Shown: one piece after another, positions 1-8,232 of the stretch
Layout of the letters: every line of letters begins with the position of its first letter
Position numbering within the stretch: position 1 is the first letter of the stretch
Source: Clostridium_AW malenominatum
GTDB taxonomy: Bacteria > Bacillota > Clostridia > Clostridiales > Clostridiaceae
Length of the DNA: 64,000 nucleotides
Direction of reading: 5' to 3'
NCBI RefSeq assembly: GCF_039521365.1
Contig: NZ_BAAACF010000001.1
Span: forward strand, 744,001-808,000
Program-made: the position numbers and the translations under genes
Notes under the pieces: generated by a model
What the model was told of the DNA's origin: nothing
Database searches by the model: none
The model's input: the letters and a program-made list of their open reading frames with translations, nothing else

Positions 1-992
1 CCTCTTAAATTAGCAAAGTTATTATCTGCAAGGTATTTTAATTTAACTTCGCTAGGTGTACCATCAAGTCCTGGTGTGTAAGCAGGTGATACAACAGGGT
101 CAGCTAACTCCCAAATCTTGCCTACTGGATCTTTGAAAGCTCCGTCTCCATAAACCATAACTTCTACAGTTTTACCGGTTTTTTCCTTGATTTCAGCTTG
201 TATTGAGTCAACTACAGGTTGACAATTACGTGGGAAAAGCTTAACGCTTTGTTCTGTTGCTTTATTTGAACCTAAAAGACCATAGTTATCGTTATATCCA
301 CTTCCATCAATAGGTGTAGATAAAATATCGTCAAGACCATAAACTTTCTCTGCACCATTTGCTTTTAATATTCTTTTTGTTCTAAATCTTGAGTGAATAT
401 CACAAGTAAGAACGCTCTTTGTATAATCTAAAATAGTTTTTGGATTGTTTGAGAAGATAACTTCACATTCAACACCGTATTCTTCAACTAAAGATTTATA
501 ATAATCAATGTAGTCCACACCTGTAAAAGTATGCTTGTTATATCCAAAGTGACCACGGAATTCTTCTTCTGTTAAAACATCTGTCCAAGGATTTACTCCC
601 TTTTCATCAAGCATATCTATAGATACTAAATGATTTCCAACTTCATCAGATGGATAACTGAACATTAAAACAATTTTCTTAGCGCCTTTTGCAATACCAC
701 GAAGGCAAATAGCAAAGCGGTTACGGCTTAATATTGGAAATATTACTCCAATAGTATCATCACCAAATTTTCCTTTAACATCGGCAGCAATATTATCAAT
801 TGTTGCATAGTTTCCTTGTGAACGAGCAACTACAGATTCTGTTACAGTAACAATGTCTTTATCGTTAATTGAAAATCCTTCTACTTCTGAAGCTTTTAAT
901 ACGCTATTTACAACTATTTCTGCTATATTATCTCCCTGGTTGATAATTGGGGCACGTAGACCTCTTACGACAGTTCCAACTACTCTTTCCAT
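1..992 (-). CDS. CofE-like F420-0:L-glutamate ligase family protein (3' end outside window)
   Basis: The frame stays open from ATG 992 to the window edge, giving about 330 residues without a stop. The start follows an AAGGAG site at the right distance. The N-terminus (MERVVGTVVRGLRAPII) and the stretch DIVTVTESVVARSQGNYA resemble the CofE family, which adds glutamate to coenzyme F420-0 in methanogens and actinobacteria. Clostridia are not known to make F420, so the true acceptor is probably another phosphate- or carboxylate-bearing molecule; this is inference. It is divergent from a LysR regulator gene, which suggests control by that regulator. The family is fairly sure, the substrate unknown. 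Confidence 0.75.
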   Translation of the reverse strand, partial: MERVVGTVVRGLRAPIINQGDNIAEIVVNSVLKASEVEGFSINDKDIVTVTESVVARSQGNYATIDNIAADVKGKFGDDTIGVIFPILSRNRFAICLRGIAKGAKKIVLMFSYPSDEVGNHLVSIDMLDEKGVNPWTDVLTEEEFRGHFGYNKHTFTGVDYIDYYKSLVEEYGVECEVIFSNNPKTILDYTKSVLTCDIHSRFRTKRILKANGAEKVYGLDDILSTPIDGSGYNDNYGLLGSNKATEQSVKLFPRNCQPVVDSIQAEIKEKTGKTVEVMVYGDGAFKDPVGKIWELADPVVSPAYTPGLDGTPSEVKLKYLADNNFANLR

Positions 993-1024
993 GTTATCTC
1001 TCCTTAATTTTTAAAAATTACATT

Positions 1025-1065
1025 AAGTGCATAATTTATGCTTTGCACTTTATACTTGAAGTATA
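1025..1065. promoter_or_regulatory. Two dyads in the CofE-like / LysR divergent promoter
   Basis: Between the divergent genes lie AAGTGCA/TGCACTT arms (1025-1031 and 1044-1050) enclosing the dyad GCATAA-T-TTATGC (1029-1041). A second dyad, TATACT-TGA-AGTATA, is at 1051-1065. LysR regulators usually bind T-N11-A dyads in a divergent promoter, so these are probable operators for the adjacent regulator. No binding data exist here. Confidence 0.5.
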
Positions 1066-1126
1066 CACTATTTTTATGGTATAAGTAAAATAAATAGTTT
1101 TAATAATATATATAAGGAGTGCTTAT

Positions 1127-2011
1127 ATGATAAACAAATTAGATTTATATAAAGTGTTTTGTGAGGTAGGCAAATGTGAAAGTTTTTCAAAAGCGGCAAA
1201 AGAGCTTTACATGACACAGCCTGCTGTAAGTCAATCTATAATGCAGCTTGAAATGGAATTAGATATACGTCTTTTTACGAGAACAGCTAAGGGAGCGACT
1301 CTTACTAATGAAGGTAAGCTTTTATTTGAATATGCAAATTCTGCAATAAATTTAATTAGTGCAGGGGAAAAGAAGCTTTTAGAATCTAGAAATTTAATGT
1401 TGGGAGAGTTAAAAATAGGGGTAGGAGATACTATTTCCAGATATTTTTTACTGCCATACCTTGAAGAATTTCATAATCAGTATCCCAATATTAAGCTGAA
1501 GATTGTAAACAAAACTAGCTTAGAACTTTGCCCTATGTTAAAGTCGGGAGAAATTGATATTGCAATTTGTAATTTTCCTATTGAAGATTCCTCTTTAGAA
1601 ATAAGGAAGTGCATAGATGTGCAAGATATTTTTGTTTGTGGAGAAAGTTATAAAAATAAATTGTCTGCACCTTTAAACTTTGAAGATTTAGTAAATTTTC
1701 CACTAATACTATTGGATCCAAAGTCAAATTCTAGGCAGTATGTAGAAAAACACATCTTATCAAAAGGGGTTAAAATCACGCCAGAGATTGAACTCGGTTC
1801 CCACGACTTATTATTAGAATTTGCAAAAATTAATTTGGGCATAGCCTGTGTTGTTAAAGAGTTTTCTAAAGAATATTTGGAAAAGGGTATATTACACGAA
1901 TTACAGATGAGTGAGGAAATACCTAAAAGAAGTATGGGGTATTGCTTTTTAAAGAGTGTTTCGCTATCCCCTGCATCTACTAGGTTTATTGAGATATTAG
2001 AGGGAAGATAA
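1127..2011 (+). CDS. LysR-family transcriptional regulator
   Basis: A 294-residue protein of standard LysR length. Residues about 1-60 form the winged helix-turn-helix (FSKAAKELYMTQPAVSQSI carries the recognition helix), and residues from about 90 form the periplasmic-binding-protein-like effector domain beginning LKIGVGDTISRYFLLPYL. ATG 1127 follows an AAGGAG site. It is divergent from the CofE-like gene with two dyads between them, the usual arrangement for a LysR protein that controls its neighbour and itself. Its effector is unknown. Confidence 0.9.
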   Translation: MINKLDLYKVFCEVGKCESFSKAAKELYMTQPAVSQSIMQLEMELDIRLFTRTAKGATLTNEGKLLFEYANSAINLISAGEKKLLESRNLMLGELKIGVGDTISRYFLLPYLEEFHNQYPNIKLKIVNKTSLELCPMLKSGEIDIAICNFPIEDSSLEIRKCIDVQDIFVCGESYKNKLSAPLNFEDLVNFPLILLDPKSNSRQYVEKHILSKGVKITPEIELGSHDLLLEFAKINLGIACVVKEFSKEYLEKGILHELQMSEEIPKRSMGYCFLKSVSLSPASTRFIEILEGR

Positions 2012-2041
2012 GGAGTATTTAGAATTAGGTGTGGCGAACCA

Positions 2042-2096
2042 TATCATAAATAAAACTCTCCATTATATCACCAGACTTACTATAAGTGTTATGATA
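2042..2096. promoter_or_regulatory. Inverted repeats upstream of the MerR-type regulator
   Basis: ACTTA-CTA-TAAGT (2075-2087) lies just before a -10-like TATGAT (2090-2095) and GGAGGT. An outer 8-base inverted repeat, TATCATAA (2042-2049) and TTATGATA (2089-2096), encloses it. MerR-type operators are dyads inside or next to the promoter, so this may be the autoregulatory site. The AT-rich outer repeat could be chance. Confidence 0.35.
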
Positions 2097-2118
2097 ATAA
2101 CATGGAGGTGCAAATAGT

Positions 2119-2883
2119 ATGGATAAGATATATAAAACAGCAGAAGTAGCTAAAAGAGTTGGGGTACATTCCAACACTGTACGCTTGTACGAAAAGCTTG
2201 AATTAATGCCAAAGGTGAATAGATTACCAAATGGTTATAGAGTATTTACTGACTATCATATAGAGCAGTTTAACCTTGCTAGAACTGCCTTTAAAGTAGA
2301 GGTTCTACAAAATGGACTTAGAAAGAAGATAATCAATGTCGTTAAGCTATCGGCCAAGGGGGAGCTTCAAGAAGCAATTAACTGTACAAATGATTATATA
2401 AATCAGATAAAGCAAGAGCGAAAAAATGCAGAGGAAGCCATAGAGCTTTCAAAGAAGCTTTTATTAGGGGTAGATGCTAAAGATAATTATATATTTTTTA
2501 CAAGAAAGCAAACTGCAGACTATCTTCAAGTCACAATGGACACATTAAGAAATTGGGAGATGAATGGTTTACTTACTGTTAAGAGAAAGCAAAATGGATA
2601 TCGAGTTTATACTGAAAGTGATATTAATAGATTGAAAATAATACGTACCTTACGTTGTGCGAACTATTCCCTTTCAGCAATTTTAAGAATGATTAATGCC
2701 ATATCAGAAAGTAAGGAAATTGATATTAGAGAGGTAATCAATAAACCAAAAGAGAATGAGGACATTGTTACAGCATGTGATAAGCTTCTTACTTCCTTAA
2801 GTGATGCAGAAAAAAATGCAAATAGTATATTGAAGCAATTAGAATTTATGAAAAACAAATTTAATACAAACTCTACACTTTAA
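2119..2883 (+). CDS. MerR-type regulator with two DNA-binding heads
   Basis: The 254-residue protein has two MerR-like winged-helix domains in one chain. The first is at about residues 5-75 (YKTAEVAKRVGVHSNTVRLY). The second is at about 130-195 (RKQTADYLQVTMDTLRNWE), with the repeated wing signature NGYRVYTESDINR matching NGYRVFTDYHIEQ in the first. A helical linker joins them and a short coiled tail follows. Ordinary MerR proteins have one head and dimerise. The drug-type ABC exporter just downstream suggests that this protein senses an antibiotic or lipid-active compound and controls export; that is inference. ATG 2119 follows GGAGGTG. Confidence 0.85.
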   Translation: MDKIYKTAEVAKRVGVHSNTVRLYEKLELMPKVNRLPNGYRVFTDYHIEQFNLARTAFKVEVLQNGLRKKIINVVKLSAKGELQEAINCTNDYINQIKQERKNAEEAIELSKKLLLGVDAKDNYIFFTRKQTADYLQVTMDTLRNWEMNGLLTVKRKQNGYRVYTESDINRLKIIRTLRCANYSLSAILRMINAISESKEIDIREVINKPKENEDIVTACDKLLTSLSDAEKNANSILKQLEFMKNKFNTNSTL

Positions 2884-2912
2884 CACCAGACTTTGAGATG
2901 GTGTTATTCTTT
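2881..2912 (+). terminator. Weak hairpin between regulator and exporter
   Basis: TAACACCA (2881-2888) pairs with TGGTGTTA (2899-2906), followed by TTCTTTT. The left arm starts with the regulator's stop codon. It could attenuate read-through into the ABC genes. Confidence 0.4.
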
Positions 2913-2934
2913 TATTAAAAGGGGGGAATAACAC

Positions 2935-3666
2935 ATGGAAGTAATAAAAGTTCATAATCTTTATAAATCTTATGGGGATGTTCAAGTGGTGAAGGATGTT
3001 AGTTTAACGGTAAAGAAAGGTGAGGTATTTGGATTGCTAGGGGCCAATGGAGCAGGGAAAAGTACTACCATAGAGTGTATTTTAGGTACAAAGAATTTTG
3101 ATTATGGGCAGGTATCTATCCTAGATATGAATCCTCAAAAAGAAAGAAAACAGCTATTTCAGAAAGTTGGGGTTCAGTTTCAAGAATCTAATTATCAAGA
3201 TAAGATTACAGTGAAAGAGTTGTGTGAAATAACTGAAGTTCTTTATAAAAATCCATTAGATTTCAATAAATTATTAGAGCAATTTAACCTTCAAGATAAG
3301 GTTGAAAATCTAGTAAGCGAACTATCAGGAGGTGAAAAGCAACGATTATTTATTATCTTAGCGTTAATTCCGAGTCCAGAGGTAGTATTCCTAGACGAGC
3401 TCACAACAGGGCTAGATGTAAAGGCTAGAAGAGATGTGTGGAAGTGCTTATTAAATTTAAAGAAGCAAGGACTCACAATCTTTTTAACATCTCATTTCAT
3501 GGATGAGATTGAAGCTTTGTGCGATAAAATATGTATTTTAAAAAATGGGGTAATAGATTTTTATGGAACAGTTGAAGAAGCAGTAGCACTGAGTCCATAT
3601 GAAAAATTTGAGGATGCTTACTTATGGTTTGTAGATGAGGAGGAATTGGATGATGAAAGTATTTAG
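2935..3666 (+). CDS. ABC transporter ATP-binding protein (drug/lipid exporter type)
   Basis: A 243-residue nucleotide-binding subunit. Visible motifs are Walker A GANGAGKST near residue 40, signature LSGGEKQR near 130, and Walker B VVFLDELTTGLD near 150, where leucine replaces the usual proline of DEPTTGLD; the H-loop lies in TSHFMDEIE. It belongs to the DrrA/CcmA-like group that pairs with ABC-2 permeases. The permease gene follows with a short overlap, so the two should form one exporter, probably under the upstream MerR-type protein. ATG 2935 follows AAGGGGGG. The substrate is unknown. Confidence 0.9.
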   Translation: MEVIKVHNLYKSYGDVQVVKDVSLTVKKGEVFGLLGANGAGKSTTIECILGTKNFDYGQVSILDMNPQKERKQLFQKVGVQFQESNYQDKITVKELCEITEVLYKNPLDFNKLLEQFNLQDKVENLVSELSGGEKQRLFIILALIPSPEVVFLDELTTGLDVKARRDVWKCLLNLKKQGLTIFLTSHFMDEIEALCDKICILKNGVIDFYGTVEEAVALSPYEKFEDAYLWFVDEEELDDESI

Positions 3667-4396
3667 AACAATGTTAAAAACTGAATTAAAGTTATCACTA
3701 AGAGGCATGGATATGTTCATATTTGCAATTTGTATGCCAGTGTTGGTAACTGTTATTTTAGGTATTATTTACAGCAATAAACCCGCATTTCATGGAGTGG
3801 ATTTTACATTTATGGAACAATCCTTTGCAGCTGTATCAACCATTGCAATATGTGCAGGTGGCGTCATGGGGTTACCATTAGTATTATCTGAGTATCGTCA
3901 TAGAAAGATATTAAAAAGATTTAGAGTAACACCAGTTAGCCCAGTTATGATTTTAGTAGTTCAAGGAGTAATCTATGCTTTATATGCTATTGTTTCATTA
4001 ATACTGGTTTATTTAACCGCAAAAATATTTTTCAAGTTTCAATTTAGAGGTTCATGGATAAACTTTTTAGGAGCATATACATTGGTAATGGCATCAATGT
4101 TCAGCATTGGATTTATGGTGGGGGGAATAGCGAAAAATATTAAAATGGCAGGTGTTATTGCCAGTATTCTATACTTTCCTATGCTTATATTCTCAGGAGC
4201 AACATTACCATATGAAGTTATGCCAACAGCGCTTCAAAAAGTGGCAGATATATTACCCTTAACTCAGGGGATAAAGCTTTTAAAAAGTGCATCACTTAAT
4301 TTAAGCATAGATAATAAAATACTACCAATTTTAGTTGTAAGTATACTTGCTGTGATATGTACTGGGGTATCTATTAAGTTTTTTAGGTGGGAGTAA
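3650..4396 (+). CDS. ABC-2 type permease
   Basis: A membrane protein of 248 residues with about six hydrophobic segments, beginning near IFAICMPVLVTVILGIIY and ending ILPILVVSILAVICTGV. The motif MLIFSGATLPYEVMP is typical of ABC-2 permeases of the DrrB class. ATG 3650 is preferred over upstream ATG 3635 because AGGAGG (3638-3643) lies six bases before it. The gene overlaps the ATPase gene by 17 bases, implying translational coupling. It should form the membrane channel of the exporter. Confidence 0.88.
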   Translation: MMKVFRTMLKTELKLSLRGMDMFIFAICMPVLVTVILGIIYSNKPAFHGVDFTFMEQSFAAVSTIAICAGGVMGLPLVLSEYRHRKILKRFRVTPVSPVMILVVQGVIYALYAIVSLILVYLTAKIFFKFQFRGSWINFLGAYTLVMASMFSIGFMVGGIAKNIKMAGVIASILYFPMLIFSGATLPYEVMPTALQKVADILPLTQGIKLLKSASLNLSIDNKILPILVVSILAVICTGVSIKFFRWE

Positions 4397-4397
4397 T

Positions 4398-4523
4398 TTG
4401 AAACTTATAAATAAATTCTTGAAAGCAGGAATCATAGAGAATGGGGTTGTAGAAGCAACAGAGTTGGGAATTTCTCAAGGTTCAATAATTTCAGCAACTC
4501 TAGCAAATATATATTTGATTTAA
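4398..4523 (+). pseudogene. Group II intron reverse transcriptase/maturase fragment
   Basis: Directly after the permease stop, an open frame of 41 codons from TTG 4398 to TAA 4521-4523 reads FLKAGIIENGVVEATELG and then ISQGSIISATLANIYL. This matches the part of LtrA-type intron reverse transcriptases that normally reads like FLKAG-ENG-TEEGTPQGG-LSPLLANIYL. The key PQGG has become SQGS, and the chain stops before the catalytic YADD box. No ribosome site or intron RNA domain V was recognised nearby. It is a degraded relic marking an old insertion beside the ABC operon. The family match is by eye, but the order of matched residues is convincing. Confidence 0.8.
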
Positions 4524-4620
4524 CAAATCAAAAGCTCAATGGGCATTATTAATACTATGGGATTAGAGATAATTCATAAGTTGTGGTTTTTTATATATTA
4601 TTTACATATTAAGTTTTAAA

Positions 4621-4670
4621 ATCAAAAATACAAACATATTATAGATTAGTTAATATGTTGTATTTTTGAT
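4621..4670. repeat. 20-bp inverted repeat before the L,D-transpeptidase
   Basis: ATCAAAAATACAAACATATTA at the left and its near-exact reverse complement ending at 4670 form a hairpin of about 20 pairs with one bulged A and a 9-base loop. It ends about 15 bases before the transpeptidase ATG and overlaps the zone just 5' of its ribosome site. There is no U tract on either side, so it may be a translational control element rather than a terminator. Confidence 0.55.
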
Positions 4671-4685
4671 GAAAGGTATAATCAG

Positions 4686-6080
4686 ATGAAGAGTATTAAT
4701 ATAAAAAATCTTTTTAAGAGTGAGGTTACAGGAAATGTTATTATTTTAATAGCTTCAATTGTACTAATATATTTACTTATTTCATTATACTTTGTTAATC
4801 ATTTCTTTTTTAATACAACAATAAATGGAGTTAATGTCTCATTAAAAGCACATAATAATGTAAATCATGTAATTATAAGTTATGTTAAAGATTATAAGCT
4901 ACAGTTGATTGAAAGAAATGGAGAAATAGAAGAAATAATAGGACAAGATATTGAAATGGAGTACAGTGAAAAAAATAGTATTTCTAAAATTTATCAAATG
5001 CAAAATTCATTTAAATGGATAAGTTCATTATTAAAGAAGGAGAAATATTATGTAGATGATTTATTTGTTTATAATAAAGATAATTTAACAAATAAAATAA
5101 ATGAATTAAATTGTTTAAATAAAGATATTATAGAACCCCAAAATGTAAGTTTTAAGTATTCAAATGGTTCATATGAAGCGATTGAAGAAGTATATGGAAA
5201 TAAGATATATAAAAATAAATTAAATGAAGCAATAGAAATGAATATCTTAAAAGGAGAAAGGAAATTAGATTTAAATGAAAATCTTTGTTATGAAAATCCA
5301 AAGTACATATTAAGTTCTGATAAAACTCATGAAACTAAGAGTTTACTAAATAAGCATGTGGGAGCAAAAATCACCTATATATTTGGAAGTGAAAACGAAA
5401 TATTAGATGGAAATATAATAAATCAATGGCTTAGTGTTAATGAAAATTTAGAAGTAGTAATAAATGAAAAAGCAGTTTTGGAATATGTACAAGGATTGGG
5501 TAAAAAATATGATACAGCTGGAGCAACAAGAAATTTTAAAACATCCATAGGTAAAATATTAGAAGTTAAGGGCGGATTTTATGGATGGAAAATTAACTCA
5601 GCTGTTGAAACAAAAGCATTATTAAAAAATATAAAACTGGGTGAAGTGCTTGAAAAAGAGCCTATATATACTCAAAAGGCTTTATATAGGGGAGAAGATG
5701 AAATAGGAAATACTTATGTAGAAATTAATATAACAAGACAACATTTATGGTTTTATAAAGATGGAAAACTTATAACTCAAGGTGACGTAGTAACAGGTAA
5801 TCCTAATAAAGGAAATTCTACTAAAGTTGGAATCTATATGCTTAATTATAAACAAAAAGGATCAACTTTGAGAGGACCAAATTATGAAGCTGAAGTAACT
5901 TATTGGATGCCTTTTAACGGAAATATAGGATTACATGATGCAAGCTGGAGACATTCTTTTGGAGGCAATATATACAAAAGAAATGGAACCCATGGATGTG
6001 TAAATGCTCCATTATATTTAGCTAAAACAATTTATGAGAATATAGAAGAGGGAACCCCAATTATTTGTTATGAAGAATAA
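4686..6080 (+). CDS. L,D-transpeptidase (YkuD family), membrane-anchored
   Basis: The 464-residue protein has one membrane segment at about residues 16-37 (IILIASIVLIYLLISLYFV), so the rest lies outside the membrane. Residues about 60-330 resemble the peptidoglycan-binding type 4 region common in clostridial enzymes. The last 130 residues are a YkuD domain with IGLHDASW and the active-site motif THGCVNAP, including the catalytic histidine and cysteine. Such enzymes make 3-3 cross-links in peptidoglycan or attach proteins to it, and are resistant to most beta-lactams. It is a single-gene unit with its own terminator. The start follows a weak GAAAGG site. Confidence 0.9.
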   Translation: MKSINIKNLFKSEVTGNVIILIASIVLIYLLISLYFVNHFFFNTTINGVNVSLKAHNNVNHVIISYVKDYKLQLIERNGEIEEIIGQDIEMEYSEKNSISKIYQMQNSFKWISSLLKKEKYYVDDLFVYNKDNLTNKINELNCLNKDIIEPQNVSFKYSNGSYEAIEEVYGNKIYKNKLNEAIEMNILKGERKLDLNENLCYENPKYILSSDKTHETKSLLNKHVGAKITYIFGSENEILDGNIINQWLSVNENLEVVINEKAVLEYVQGLGKKYDTAGATRNFKTSIGKILEVKGGFYGWKINSAVETKALLKNIKLGEVLEKEPIYTQKALYRGEDEIGNTYVEINITRQHLWFYKDGKLITQGDVVTGNPNKGNSTKVGIYMLNYKQKGSTLRGPNYEAEVTYWMPFNGNIGLHDASWRHSFGGNIYKRNGTHGCVNAPLYLAKTIYENIEEGTPIICYEE

Positions 6081-6093
6081 TGGTATAAAATGG

Positions 6094-6143
6094 TTAAATG
6101 TGCTATAATTTTAAACATTACAATTATAGCACATTTAATTTTT
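6094..6143 (+). terminator. Rho-independent terminator of the L,D-transpeptidase
   Basis: A perfect 17-bp stem (6094-6110 with 6122-6138) is followed by TTTTT. Confidence 0.9.
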
Positions 6144-6194
6144 ACGCTTTTGTAATTAAAGAGGAAGTAAAGATTATATTTAAGGGGGAGAATT

Positions 6195-6665
6195 ATGATA
6201 GAGCTACGAAAAATCACAGATGATAATTTTGATGAATGTATTAAATTAGAACCAAAAGAAGAACAAAAAAGTTATGTTGCAAGTAATATAAGTAGCCTTG
6301 CAGAGGCGTATGTTGCTTTAACTAATAATGAGTGCATTCCTATGCCTTATGCCATATATGACAATGACATCATGGTAGGCTTTATAATGTTATCATATAA
6401 TGAAGCAAGTGAGAATGACGATGAAAATTCTTATTGGGTGTGCAGATTAATGATTGACAAAGTATATCAGGGCAAAGGTTATGCTAAGGAAGCTATGGCA
6501 AAGGCAATTGAATTGATTAGGACCTTCCCCTATGGAAAAGCTTCGAAAGTTACCCTTTCTTATGAACCAGAGAATGTGGTAGCAAAGAGGCTTTACGCAT
6601 CTTTGGGTTTTGTGGAAACAGGCAAGATTGAATATGGTGAATTGGTAGCGAAACTGTCTTTGTAG
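6195..6665 (+). CDS. GNAT N-acetyltransferase, BltD-like
   Basis: A 156-residue single-domain GNAT protein. The acetyl-CoA loop is seen as YQGKGYAKEAM (residues about 97-107), preceded by the beta strand VCRLMIDKV, and the C-terminal part has NVVAKRLYASLGFVETG. The layout resembles the spermine/spermidine acetyltransferase BltD of Bacillus, so a polyamine or small amine is a plausible substrate, but GNAT specificity cannot be read safely. ATG 6195 follows AAGGGGGAG. It is monocistronic, with terminators on both sides. Confidence 0.85.
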   Translation: MIELRKITDDNFDECIKLEPKEEQKSYVASNISSLAEAYVALTNNECIPMPYAIYDNDIMVGFIMLSYNEASENDDENSYWVCRLMIDKVYQGKGYAKEAMAKAIELIRTFPYGKASKVTLSYEPENVVAKRLYASLGFVETGKIEYGELVAKLSL

Positions 6666-6695
6666 AAGTTATAAAAAATTTACGTTAGAATTCTA

Positions 6696-6726
6696 GGCTC
6701 TATGCATTAAAGCATAGGGCTTTTTT
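6696..6726 (+). terminator. Terminator of the GNAT gene
   Basis: GCTCTATGC pairs with GCATAGGGC (6697-6705 with 6712-6720) around a short loop, followed by six T. Confidence 0.9.
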
Positions 6727-6832
6727 ATTATTACGAGTATCTTTCGAAATTCTTCATAATTTATAAGGAAGTTCTTTAAAAATATGTTTTAGAATAAAAT
6801 TATGAAAAATCTTAGAGGGGAGGTAGTGTTAT

Positions 6833-7513
6833 ATGAAGGTAATGGTTGTAATACCTGCCTACAATGAAGAAAAAAATATTTTTAAGGTTGTTCAAGGAGT
6901 AAAAGACCACTATCCAGAGGTTGATATTGTGGTAATCAACGATGGTTCAAGGGATAACACTGGACTTGAAGCTGAAAGGGCAGGGGCATTTGTTATAAAT
7001 CTTACACAAAACCTTGGTATTGGAGGGGCTGTGCAGACTGGATATATTTATGCAAACAGAAAGGACTATGATGTAGTAATACAAATTGATGGAGACGGAC
7101 AGCACAATCCAAAAGACCTTTCCAAGATGATTGACGCAATTGCGAAAGATGAGGTGGATATGGTTATAGGTTCAAGATTTGTTAAGAAAACTGATTATGA
7201 ATCAAGCAGTATAAGAAAGGTTGGAATCAATTTCCTCTCAAGGTTTGTATCTTTTGTATGCAAAAGGGATTTCTATGATACCACCTCTGGCTACAGGGCA
7301 GTTAATAAAAAGGTTATTGAGCTTTTTTTATGGTATTATCCCAGGGATTATCCAGAAGTGGAAACAATAGTATATGCTTTAAAAAGGGGAGTAAGAATTA
7401 AGGAAGTTTCTGTAGATATGGATAAAAGACAGGGAGGAAAATCATCTATAACGCCATTAAAATCAGTCTATTATATGATTAAAGTTACTTGTGCAATTTT
7501 ACTTCAACCATAA
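6833..7513 (+). CDS. Family 2 glycosyltransferase, polyprenyl-phosphate type
   Basis: A 226-residue GT-A enzyme resembling dolichol-phosphate mannose synthase. The N-terminal MVVIPAYNEEKNI and the metal-binding stretch IQIDGDGQHNPKDL (residues about 80-95) are diagnostic, and TSGYRAVNKKVIELF is typical of the DPM1/GtrB group. It lacks a membrane domain, so it should work at the inner membrane face, moving a sugar from a nucleotide donor to a polyprenyl phosphate. It opens a six-gene operon with a small membrane protein, an SMR-like protein and a GT-C transferase. ATG 6833 follows GGGGAGGT. Confidence 0.9.
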   Translation: MKVMVVIPAYNEEKNIFKVVQGVKDHYPEVDIVVINDGSRDNTGLEAERAGAFVINLTQNLGIGGAVQTGYIYANRKDYDVVIQIDGDGQHNPKDLSKMIDAIAKDEVDMVIGSRFVKKTDYESSSIRKVGINFLSRFVSFVCKRDFYDTTSGYRAVNKKVIELFLWYYPRDYPEVETIVYALKRGVRIKEVSVDMDKRQGGKSSITPLKSVYYMIKVTCAILLQP

Positions 7514-7530
7514 TGAAATGAGGTGTTCTT

Positions 7531-7878
7531 ATGAATCCATATATATATTGTCTAGTGCTTTCGGCTTTGTTTTTATCAGGGACATTATACTTCGTTAAGA
7601 AAAGAGTACTTGATTTTAAGTACAGCATGTTTTGGATTTTAACAAGCTTGGTACTGATTGTCCTTTCGCTTAATAAGGATCTTACTGAAAATATGGCAAG
7701 AGCTGTTAGTATCTCTTATCCGCCAGCCTTTTTATTTGTAACGGGTATTGTATTCATTTTCTTTTTAATATTTTATTTAAACCTTGTTATATCCAAAATG
7801 CAAAACAAAATTACACTGCTCGTTCAGGAAATAGGTATATTAAAAAGCTGCGGCAGTGAAGGAGAATGCAAAAAATGA
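7531..7878 (+). CDS. DUF2304-type small membrane protein
   Basis: The 115-residue protein has three hydrophobic segments (about 3-21, 30-48 and 66-90) and a short polar tail with a cysteine pair. Its size, the central motif FWILTSLVLIVLSL and its place right after a DPM-like transferase match the DUF2304 family, which regularly accompanies polyprenyl-phosphate glycosyltransferases and is thought to help anchor them. Its stop overlaps the next start as ATGA. No enzymatic residues are evident. Confidence 0.75.
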   Translation: MNPYIYCLVLSALFLSGTLYFVKKRVLDFKYSMFWILTSLVLIVLSLNKDLTENMARAVSISYPPAFLFVTGIVFIFFLIFYLNLVISKMQNKITLLVQEIGILKSCGSEGECKK

Positions 7879-8222
7879 TATACATTTTACTTTCGATAAA
7901 TATAATACTTCTTGTTGCAGGGCAAACCCTGTGGAAAATGGGATTAACAAAAATTGAGTTAAAATTTACCATACAGCATATTGTGAAGATGTTTTTTGAT
8001 CCCTATATTTTTGGAGGATTAATTATATACGGTGCAGCCACAGTGATATGGCTGTATATTTTATCAAGGAGTGAACTGTCCCTTGTATATCCCCTACAGA
8101 GTCTTTGCTATGTGGTAGCAGCAGTAGTGGCTGTTTTAATATTTAAAGAGAATATACCACTTACAAGATGGGTGGGAATTGGACTTATAGTTCTTGGAGC
8201 ATATTTTGTATCTATTAAATAG
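7875..8222 (+). CDS. SMR/EmrE-like four-helix membrane protein
   Basis: A 115-residue protein with four hydrophobic helices. It ends with PLTRWVGIGLIVLGAYFVS, typical of SMR and EamA half-proteins, and includes SELSLVYPLQSLCYVVAAV. ATG 7875 is chosen over ATG 7866 because it gives an ATGA overlap with the upstream stop and a ten-base gap to AAGGAG. In Gram-negative aminoarabinose operons a pair of such proteins (ArnE/ArnF) flips the lipid-linked sugar. The same role, moving the sugar carrier outward, is the likeliest one here and is inferred from operon context. Confidence 0.8.
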   Translation: MIYILLSINIILLVAGQTLWKMGLTKIELKFTIQHIVKMFFDPYIFGGLIIYGAATVIWLYILSRSELSLVYPLQSLCYVVAAVVAVLIFKENIPLTRWVGIGLIVLGAYFVSIK

Positions 8223-8232
8223 GAGTGATTAT

